A stretch of DNA of 64,000 nt. Source: a virus. Positions within the stretch are counted from its first letter, which is position 1, and each line of letters starts with the position of its first letter. A model generated the notes under the pieces. It was not told the origin of the DNA and made no database searches. It worked only from the letters and a program-made list of their open reading frames with translations. The stretch covers positions 1-64,000 of IMG/VR virus record IMGVR_UViG_3300027849_000012, one strand, 5' to 3'. Of this stretch, positions 58,408 to 64,000 are shown in pieces. A program made the position numbers and the translations under genes.

Positions 58408-58422
58408 TTTTGTATTCTCCTA

Positions 58423-59079
58423 TTAAGAATTTACAAGTTTAGAGAGGAAATTCTTAAAAGCTTTAATCTCAATATCCGACGAACGCATACCTCGAGCTTC
58501 CCTTATTTCAGTCTCAATTTTTTCAATTTCTTGTGGACAAAGAATACCGTTTTCCCATATCCATTCAACACCTTCCATGATTCCATTGACAAAAGCCTCT
58601 GGAGCGGAAGGGTCTTGGACTATATCTACAGTGGATAACATAAAGTCATCTCCCACATACGACGTTCCTTTCTTGTTCACAAGAGTTCCCATACCACGAC
58701 TTGATACACCAAGCTTAACTCCACCTTCAAGAAGACCTTCAACGATCTTGCCCATAGGGGTATTAAGAATTGATGCTTTTCCTACAACATTACTACCTTC
58801 AAAACGAAGTTCAGTAATTTTGTGTGAAACTTTATCTAAGTTAATGGTCGGACCTTCGGGATGATTTAGTTCACCCACTGCTCGACCAGTACTTACCTGT
58901 TCTTTTACATACTTATTCACAGCACTTTCTAAAATGCGCTTCTCGTATATTCTGCCGTTCCTATTTTTAGAATCGGCTTGCATGAAAACACCCTCAATGA
59001 AATAACTCTTTGTGCCGTCTTTTTTGGCCTCAGTTATAACTTCAAGGTCACTATCATGATACTCACTAATCAGTCTCAT
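58423..59079 (-). CDS. 21: Prohead protease gp21
   Basis: 218 aa. Serine protease of the U9/herpesvirus type: His73 in VGELNHPEG and the Ser pair in LGVSSRGMG (Ser126/127). Cleaves gp23, gp22 and internal proteins after (I/L)-x-E. Its start overlaps the gp68-like stop as ATGA. Confidence 0.92.
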   Translation of the reverse strand: MRLISEYHDSDLEVITEAKKDGTKSYFIEGVFMQADSKNRNGRIYEKRILESAVNKYVKEQVSTGRAVGELNHPEGPTINLDKVSHKITELRFEGSNVVGKASILNTPMGKIVEGLLEGGVKLGVSSRGMGTLVNKKGTSYVGDDFMLSTVDIVQDPSAPEAFVNGIMEGVEWIWENGILCPQEIEKIETEIREARGMRSSDIEIKAFKNFLSKLVNS

Positions 59080-59309
59080 TCTAGTTCTTCTCCCATTAAT
59101 TTTATAAAATCATTTGCAGATTTTTCTGCATCTTTAGGCGACTTAAAGCTATCATCTAGCTTATCGCCGTTAATATATACAATGTACTTTGATCCCTTCT
59201 GGGATATGACAATGTCTACCTTCTTAGATTTACCACCCTTAAAAGCATTAACCTGTTTTTCGCCGGAACCAAGTGTAAACTTCTCTCGGAGTTCTGCAAA
59301 TGATTGCAT
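59076..59309 (-). CDS. 68: Prohead core protein gp68-like
   Basis: 77 aa, MQSFAELREKFTLGSGEKQV at the start, followed by a basic beta-rich part. It lies between gp67-like and gp21 genes, the position of T4 gp68 (141 aa, longer). Identification relies on position and general character. Confidence 0.6.
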   Translation of the reverse strand: MQSFAELREKFTLGSGEKQVNAFKGGKSKKVDIVISQKGSKYIVYINGDKLDDSFKSPKDAEKSANDFIKLMGEELE

Positions 59310-59311
59310 TG

Positions 59312-59473
59312 TTATTCCTCTTCTGTAGAAGCTTTACCTATCTGAGATGCGATATCAATCTTTTTTGCATCTAGGGCAGTTTGCATTTTACTTGACATTA
59401 GTCCTTCAAAGTCTTTTTGAGCTTGTACGTTATCACCGCCCTTTAAACTATCCACTAAATTTTCTATTGTCAT
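59312..59473 (-). CDS. 67: Prohead core protein gp67-like
   Basis: 53 aa: MTIENLVDSLKGGDNVQAQK then DFEGLMSSKMQTALDAKKID. It resembles T4 gp67 (MEGLIEAIKSNDLVAARKLF as I recall), without the acidic tail. AAGGAGA site and TATAAATA promoter are directly upstream. Part of the scaffold core in T4. Confidence 0.75.
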   Translation of the reverse strand: MTIENLVDSLKGGDNVQAQKDFEGLMSSKMQTALDAKKIDIASQIGKASTEEE

Positions 59474-59490
59474 TGTATGTTCTCCTTATA

Positions 59491-59498
59491 TATTTATA
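59491..59498 (-). promoter_or_regulatory. T4-type late promoter (TATAAATA)
   Basis: TATAAATA on the minus strand, 18 nt before the gp67-like gene. Drives 67-68-21-22-23. Confidence 0.7.
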
Positions 59499-59516
59499 CA
59501 AAATGATCCTTCTGGC

Positions 59517-61016
59517 TTAATCATCCCACCTAGGATCGTCATCTTCTGGCGCATCAAGCTCACCAGCTTTTTTCTCAGCTTCAATCTGTTTCTGCATATC
59601 TTTGATATCATCATCAGTTTGACGTAGAATACTCTTTCTTACCCATTCATTAGATATATACTTACCCACGTATTCATCTACTGAAGCTAACATTTCAAAC
59701 CGTTCTCTTACGATCTCAGTTTCTTTTAGCTCGGCAAAATAGTTATCTTCGATATAATCAAACGCAATATAACTCTTCCAATCGTGCCAATCTTCTTTAG
59801 TGATAATACCTTTCAGTAATAGTTGTGTTTTAAGTAGCTGCATGAATGTATCAGAGAATCTCTTCCGTAATCTATCAATAAACTTCTTAAACTTAATCTC
59901 ATCACGTGATATTTCAGTGCTTCTACCTAAGGAGAATGTGTTCTCCGACTCCAATCTTTGAGCAGGAACATTGAGAGACTTGTATAGCTTCTTTTGGAAG
60001 TATATGATATCATCTATCTGACCTAGGTTTTCGCCACCAGGCAATGTAGTGATTTCTGTACCCCTACCACCTTCTCTACGCGGCAAGAAGAAATCTTCCA
60101 GCATTGACATATGCTTACGATCATCTTTAATGTCACCAGTAGAAGCATCATATACCAGTTTATTTCTATACTGATTCATAATGCCTTTTAAATATTCTTC
60201 TGCTTTACCCTTAGGTAAGTTACCCACGTCAATATAAAAGATTCTTCGCTCTGGTGCTCTACTTATTCTGTAGATTACCAACGAGTCTTCCATCATCCTT
60301 AACTGATTAACTGGCTTAATAGCCTTCTGCAGATATGATAAAATTCGTTTTCTAGTTGGGTCTAACATACCCGATGTTGAATACATGATAGAATCGGGGT
60401 GTATCCGAACACCTTGCCCACCAGCTGCCATTCCTTCGTCTTGAAACAAGAAGTATTCCTGTTGATTGACGATGATCGTTGCACCTGTTTTAGGGTCTTT
60501 CTTTTCTTCGATTTCTTTAACCTTCCTAAGTTTAGTAGGGTCAATGTATCGTAATTCTTTAATACCTTGCAATGGTTTCTTATCATCAATAATGATGTGA
60601 TAAGGTAGTCTACCATCTATGTACCACTTTCTGAATATATCATGAGCATGGGAATTGAAATTCAATAATGATAGAATCTCTTCAAACTCTTCTCTCACAG
60701 TATCTTTAATCTTGTCTGAGATATCAAGTTGATCTAAAACTAAATTGACAGGTGATTCATCATTGTCGCCTATGATAGCTTCATTGACAATGTCTTCAAC
60801 CGCGGCATCGCATTCTGGTTGAGCAGCAACGTCTCTATACTTTAAAATTAGTTCTATTTCGTTCTTGGATTTATCACCATCCAAATCCAAATACGCACCA
60901 AAGTGACCGCCGGTGGTGATTACACCAGTTCCGTCCTCGTCAGTTTCGGGTACAAATGAGGGCCGTATAGGTTCCTCACCTTTCTTCTTTATCTCAAATC
61001 CAAAAAATTCAGCCAT
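59517..61016 (-). CDS. 20: Portal protein gp20
   Basis: 499 aa. Dodecameric vertex through which DNA enters. Patterns FFGFEIKKKGEE at the start, KRILSYLQKAIKPVNQLRMM with EDSLVIYRISRAPERRIFYI (quoted in parts), GNLPKGKAEEYLK and NVPAQRLESENTFSLGR are diagnostic. Late promoter and hairpin upstream. Confidence 0.95.
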   Translation of the reverse strand: MAEFFGFEIKKKGEEPIRPSFVPETDEDGTGVITTGGHFGAYLDLDGDKSKNEIELILKYRDVAAQPECDAAVEDIVNEAIIGDNDESPVNLVLDQLDISDKIKDTVREEFEEILSLLNFNSHAHDIFRKWYIDGRLPYHIIIDDKKPLQGIKELRYIDPTKLRKVKEIEEKKDPKTGATIIVNQQEYFLFQDEGMAAGGQGVRIHPDSIMYSTSGMLDPTRKRILSYLQKAIKPVNQLRMMEDSLVIYRISRAPERRIFYIDVGNLPKGKAEEYLKGIMNQYRNKLVYDASTGDIKDDRKHMSMLEDFFLPRREGGRGTEITTLPGGENLGQIDDIIYFQKKLYKSLNVPAQRLESENTFSLGRSTEISRDEIKFKKFIDRLRKRFSDTFMQLLKTQLLLKGIITKEDWHDWKSYIAFDYIEDNYFAELKETEIVRERFEMLASVDEYVGKYISNEWVRKSILRQTDDDIKDMQKQIEAEKKAGELDAPEDDDPRWDD

Positions 61017-61038
61017 GTCTTATCCTCTAATAATGTCG

Positions 61039-61057
61039 GGAGGGGCAAAACCCCTCC
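61039..61057 (-). other. GC-rich hairpin in the gp20 leader
   Basis: Stem GGAGGGG/CCCCTCC with a 5-nt loop, between the late promoter (61067-61074) and the gp20 start. There is no U-run after it on the minus strand. It may be a stabilising 5' mRNA hairpin or a partial terminator. Confidence 0.6.
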
Positions 61058-61066
61058 TTCTATTAT

Positions 61067-61074
61067 TATTTATA
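61067..61074 (-). promoter_or_regulatory. T4-type late promoter (TATAAATA)
   Basis: TATAAATA on the minus strand, 51 nt before gp20 and 8 nt after the gp19 stop. Confidence 0.65.
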
Positions 61075-61081
61075 CACCAAA

Positions 61082-61609
61082 TTATGATGTAGTATCTGAC
61101 TCCCAATACTGAACTTGTAGCTCAACTGTGAATTCCTCGATTGTATTCTCGGTTTCATAGCTAAGGTCTATAGTACTCAGATTAGTAGGGAATGTTCCTC
61201 TAAGGTCATACTTTTTAGTTACATTACCTTGCTTGTCTAATTGTTCAACAATCATATCAGCTTGGTAATCAACTGGATTGCTAAGGCCAGTGTTATTAGC
61301 ATGTTGGTTAATACCATCCATCCATCTCTCAAACGACCCACGAACACTGTAGCTAGAATCATTGATAATTGTAAGAGTCCATGGTTCAAACGTCCTATCA
61401 CCAGCTATTTGCAACTGTCTACCACGGAAAGGTACCATGATAGGTGCAATAATTGATGCGGGTATCGTAGCACCTTTACATAAAAATGAAGTTAGCTCAA
61501 CATCGCCTTGGGCATAAGAGGGAAAGTTGCATGTTACTTTAAACATGTTAGCGCGTGCACCGCCACCAACTAGTTTCGATTTAAAATCGTCTACGCCTAA
61601 AATTGCCAT
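61082..61609 (-). CDS. 19: Tail tube protein gp19
   Basis: 175 aa. Forms the inner tail tube. The blocks NMFKVTCNFPSYAQGDVEL, FRGRQLQIAGDRTFEPWTLT and LRGTFPTNLSTIDLSYET are typical. Follows gp18, precedes gp20. Confidence 0.93.
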   Translation of the reverse strand: MAILGVDDFKSKLVGGGARANMFKVTCNFPSYAQGDVELTSFLCKGATIPASIIAPIMVPFRGRQLQIAGDRTFEPWTLTIINDSSYSVRGSFERWMDGINQHANNTGLSNPVDYQADMIVEQLDKQGNVTKKYDLRGTFPTNLSTIDLSYETENTIEEFTVELQVQYWESDTTS

Positions 61610-61620
61610 TATTTCTCTCC

Positions 61621-63297
61621 TTAAACGCCGGAGATTTCAGAGAAATCTACACCGGTTCTTGTTGCTACAAAGTTTAAAGTAATGAAGTTAATGGATCTTG
61701 CAGGCTTGATATAAATATCAGCAACAAAACCATTAGTATCAATCACTTGACCTGTATTGTTAGTAGTATCACATATAACTGAGAAGTCTGTAACTCCTCT
61801 GCGGCCTTTAACATCTCTCAAGAAGGGCTCAATAATATTTCTAAATTGAGCTCTAGTAAATTCATCATTGAATTCAAAGAGTTGAGCTTTGGCTGCAGTT
61901 GAAATAGCCTTTTCAAGGACTATAAACAGTCTACGCACGTTAATTCTATCGAAAGCAGATGGTCTGCTAAGCAGTGTTTTATCACCGAATAACATAGTAC
62001 CTTGGCCCGGCAGAGAAACGATAGGGTTGACTCTTGCTTTATACAAAGAATCTCTATCAGCTTTCTTAGGGTTGAACGCCAACTTAGTAATACCTAGAAT
62101 CTGACCACGGTTTACACCAGCAGGTGAGAACCAAGCATCAGCTACATTGTCTGTATTAGCACATAATCCTGCAGTATGACCAGCCGCTCCAATCCAACGA
62201 TATTCATCATTGTATTTATCATACACATACAACGCAGTAGAATCTGCAGATGCATATGAAGTTGAAGTGAGTGTGTCTGCCCAGACTTTAACATCAGCAG
62301 CAGGACTTGAAGTACCTACAGTATCTTCAATAGGCGGTGATACAAATGCCATACAATCTTTTCTTGCAACTGCAATAGAGATAATATCATTTGATATATC
62401 ATTTGCAGCATTCACATCAGGATATGCAAATAATAGATTTACTTCAACAGTTTCTGCATCTTCAAAGTGATCAAAGCCTACTGCAATCTCACCAACAGTT
62501 GGTAGATTATCATCAGTAGCTCCACTTAAAGAATTTGTGACTGCTGCAGTTGGTGCGGCAAAACTAGCAGTTGCTGCTACAGTTGCACCTGAGTTGGTTA
62601 GTCCAGTAGGAACGCCAATCCACCAAGCATACTGTGAGTTGTTATTAATAACATCTTTGTAGTAGTTAGAAGTGCCGTCTGCTTTCTTAGCATCAGAACC
62701 TTGTGAAAGATATTCAAAAGTTTCTAATACAGTTCCTGCTGTTCCTGTCCATGCCCCATCTTCATCAATTACTACTGCATGAAGTTCATCATTTGCAGAA
62801 GTTTGACCTAGATTAGTTGCATATTCAGAAGTCCCAGGTTGACCCTGGAATGATGATGCGTATGCCCAACCGGCCCATGCAGTTGCATTGGCTGGACAGA
62901 CTGATACCTTAAGACTGTTTCCTTTAGCGCCAGGGTATTTTGCAGCCCAAGCTCCTTGTGATAGTCCCGTTAGGGTATCATAGTGATCCTTATTTTTAAT
63001 TAATAATCCACCGCCTTGAGCAGTTGCATTGTCATGCCCTGTCAAAACCCGAACTACCTTAAGTGCATTGCCATATTTTAAAAATGACGCTGCGGTAAGG
63101 AAGTATTTAAATGTACTGGAATCTGGTGCACCGAAAGTTTCTGCTAATTCTTTCTCCGAAGAGACAGTTACTATCGTGTCAACAGGACCCCAATTAAATG
63201 ACCCAGCAAATCCGCCAATAGATGTTGATACTGCAGGAACTACTCCTGATGCATCAATTTCCTTGACTTGGACGCCTGGTGATACTTGAAATGCCAT
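61621..63297 (-). CDS. 18: Contractile tail sheath gp18
   Basis: 558 aa. Starts MAFQVSPGVQVKEIDASGVV and ends with the conserved subtilisin-like-fold insertion and the C-terminal strand exchange domain (GFVADIYIKPARSINFITLN). Slightly shorter than the T4 protein. Late promoter at 63358-63365. Confidence 0.95.
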   Translation of the reverse strand: MAFQVSPGVQVKEIDASGVVPAVSTSIGGFAGSFNWGPVDTIVTVSSEKELAETFGAPDSSTFKYFLTAASFLKYGNALKVVRVLTGHDNATAQGGGLLIKNKDHYDTLTGLSQGAWAAKYPGAKGNSLKVSVCPANATAWAGWAYASSFQGQPGTSEYATNLGQTSANDELHAVVIDEDGAWTGTAGTVLETFEYLSQGSDAKKADGTSNYYKDVINNNSQYAWWIGVPTGLTNSGATVAATASFAAPTAAVTNSLSGATDDNLPTVGEIAVGFDHFEDAETVEVNLLFAYPDVNAANDISNDIISIAVARKDCMAFVSPPIEDTVGTSSPAADVKVWADTLTSTSYASADSTALYVYDKYNDEYRWIGAAGHTAGLCANTDNVADAWFSPAGVNRGQILGITKLAFNPKKADRDSLYKARVNPIVSLPGQGTMLFGDKTLLSRPSAFDRINVRRLFIVLEKAISTAAKAQLFEFNDEFTRAQFRNIIEPFLRDVKGRRGVTDFSVICDTTNNTGQVIDTNGFVADIYIKPARSINFITLNFVATRTGVDFSEISGV

Positions 63298-63357
63298 CGC
63301 TTTATCCTCTCATTGAGTTGGTTAATATGTTAACATAATATGAATGTTCACTGTTAT

Positions 63358-63365
63358 TATTTATA
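63358..63365 (-). promoter_or_regulatory. T4-type late promoter (TATAAATA)
   Basis: TATAAATA on the minus strand within a palindrome TTATTTATAAATAA (63356-63369), so it is also readable on the plus strand. About 60 nt before gp18. Confidence 0.65.
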
Positions 63366-63377
63366 AATAACCGAATC

Positions 63378-64000
63378 CTATCGTAACATATCATCAAATG
63401 TACTTGATTCCATCCACAAGTTGCCATCACCGTCTCGTTCAAATCTGGGAACTTCGGCACTATCGCTATCAGGAGTGAAACCAAATGGTAACATATCATC
63501 TTGTATTTCTGCTAATCGTTCTTTATATAGCATGTTTTTCATATTTATATCAGTTAGATTACTAAACACGTCGGTTGAAGTAAACCATCCAAACATAACT
63601 AAATTCATCATTAAGTCATCGTGGTTAGGAGCCTTGGCCGCATATGAATTACCTATAGCAACGAATGTGCTCATTTCTATAATAGTGTCAGCATCGTAAA
63701 TTCTTAGTTTCTGCTGTTCAACCAAATCCTTAATAGTAGAACAACCAATCCGTTTTACTCGTTTAGTCATTGTAGCACCAATAGCATTAGCTTTAATTGA
63801 CGATTCAACAAACATGTGTTCATATTCCAAGTCATAGTATAGTCCATTACATACTACAGCACCTTGATCATTAGATTCTATTATGACATAGGCTTCATTA
63901 TATCCATTGGCCCATTTGTATATAACATCGGGCATTAGCATGGGAGATATGTTATTATCTCTGAATGTGCAAACTTGTTCAAATGGTATTGTGCTAACAT
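63378..64000 (-). CDS. 17: Terminase large subunit gp17, partial (N-terminus off window)
   Basis: C-terminal 207 codons only; the frame is open through the right edge. VSTIPFEQVCTFRDNNISPM and LMPDVIYKWANGYNEAYVII match the nuclease domain of gp17 (T4: RDNTTSHLILPDIV). GLYYDLEYEHMFV and AKAPNHDDLMMNL give metal-binding acidic residues. Cuts concatemeric DNA during headful packaging. Confidence 0.93.
   Translation of the reverse strand, partial: VSTIPFEQVCTFRDNNISPMLMPDVIYKWANGYNEAYVIIESNDQGAVVCNGLYYDLEYEHMFVESSIKANAIGATMTKRVKRIGCSTIKDLVEQQKLRIYDADTIIEMSTFVAIGNSYAAKAPNHDDLMMNLVMFGWFTSTDVFSNLTDINMKNMLYKERLAEIQDDMLPFGFTPDSDSAEVPRFERDGDGNLWMESSTFDDMLR

Noticed and set aside
63362-63369. Plus-strand TATAAATA as a real late promoter
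   Set aside because: Arises from the palindrome around the gp18 promoter; it would read into the terminase gene in antisense and nothing suggests use.
1-64000. CRISPR array or integrase/attachment sites
   Set aside because: No regularly spaced repeats and no integrase; the gene set is that of a lytic T4-like phage.
1-64000. Cyanophage origin
   Set aside because: Core genes resemble cyanophage relatives, but no psbA, psbD, hli, or other photosynthesis genes were found in this window.

Overview
The window is a 64 kb piece of a T4-like myovirus genome, almost certainly from a marine tailed phage. Every convincing gene is on the minus strand, so transcription runs from high to low coordinates. 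Diagnostic T4 core proteins are recognisable from their sequence: terminase gp17, sheath gp18, tube gp19, portal gp20, prohead genes 67/68/21/22, capsid gp23, UvsY, UvsW, sigma factor gp55, gp46/gp47, clamp gp45, loader gp44/gp62, RegA, polymerase gp43, UvsX, helicase gp41, DexA, RNase H, NrdA/B/C and ligase. Genes typical of marine T4-like phages are mixed in: PhoH, MazG, Hsp20, CobS-like and CobT-like proteins, ThyX and a GroES-like co-chaperonin. No photosystem genes are present, which argues against a cyanobacterial host. A phage-encoded ribosomal protein bS21 looks more like the gammaproteobacterial type, so the host may be a marine gammaproteobacterium (weak inference).

Layout in order of transcription: 64000-55930 head and tail structural genes (17-18-19-20-67-68-21-22-23) with T4-type late promoters (TATAAATA) and a strong terminator after gp23. 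55839-49293 a gp19 paralogue, then recombination and late-transcription genes (uvsY, uvsW, 55, 47, 46). 49119-44927 a CobT-like HExxH/VWA protein, a small unknown, a CobS-like AAA+ ATPase and a DUF3310-like protein. 44850-38266 the replisome (45, 44, 62, regA, hsp20, 43). 38212-31334 an Lsm-like protein, a TET-associated-type glycosyltransferase with its small partner, a GT-B glycosyltransferase, a primase-like protein, a frameshifted UDP-glucose dehydrogenase, MazG, an epimerase and DexA. 31317-24566 cell-wall hydrolase, GroES-like, bS21, uvsX, 41, thyX and tRNA-Arg. 24502-23262 dsbA, dCMP deaminase and small proteins. 23184-14093 a block of late genes, many of whose products start with a short peptide like the T4 capsid-targeting sequence. 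14089-12119 lysis genes (spanin pair, class 3 lipase, membrane protein). 12043-8115 ribonucleotide reductase. 8155-1 nucleases, PhoH, ligase and small unknowns.

Regulation is unusually readable. Nineteen minus-strand promoters have a -10 of TATAAT, a 17-nt spacer and, in all but one, a TTTACW or TTGACA -35; they define the early/middle operons. One full copy of this promoter points the other way (52742-52770, plus strand) and would make RNA antisense to the uvsW region. T4 late-type TATAAATA boxes precede structural and virion genes. Many gene junctions are TAATG or ATGA overlaps, indicating translational coupling.

The most interesting candidate system is the 23184-14093 block. It appears to encode a set of capsid-packaged, gp21-processed internal proteins, including a ligase-like nucleotidyltransferase, an NMNAT-like nucleotidyltransferase, a P-loop kinase and a very basic protein, that could be injected with the DNA. 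Second is the combination of TET-associated-type glycosyltransferase, GT-B glycosyltransferase and sugar-nucleotide genes, which suggests glycosylated phage DNA.
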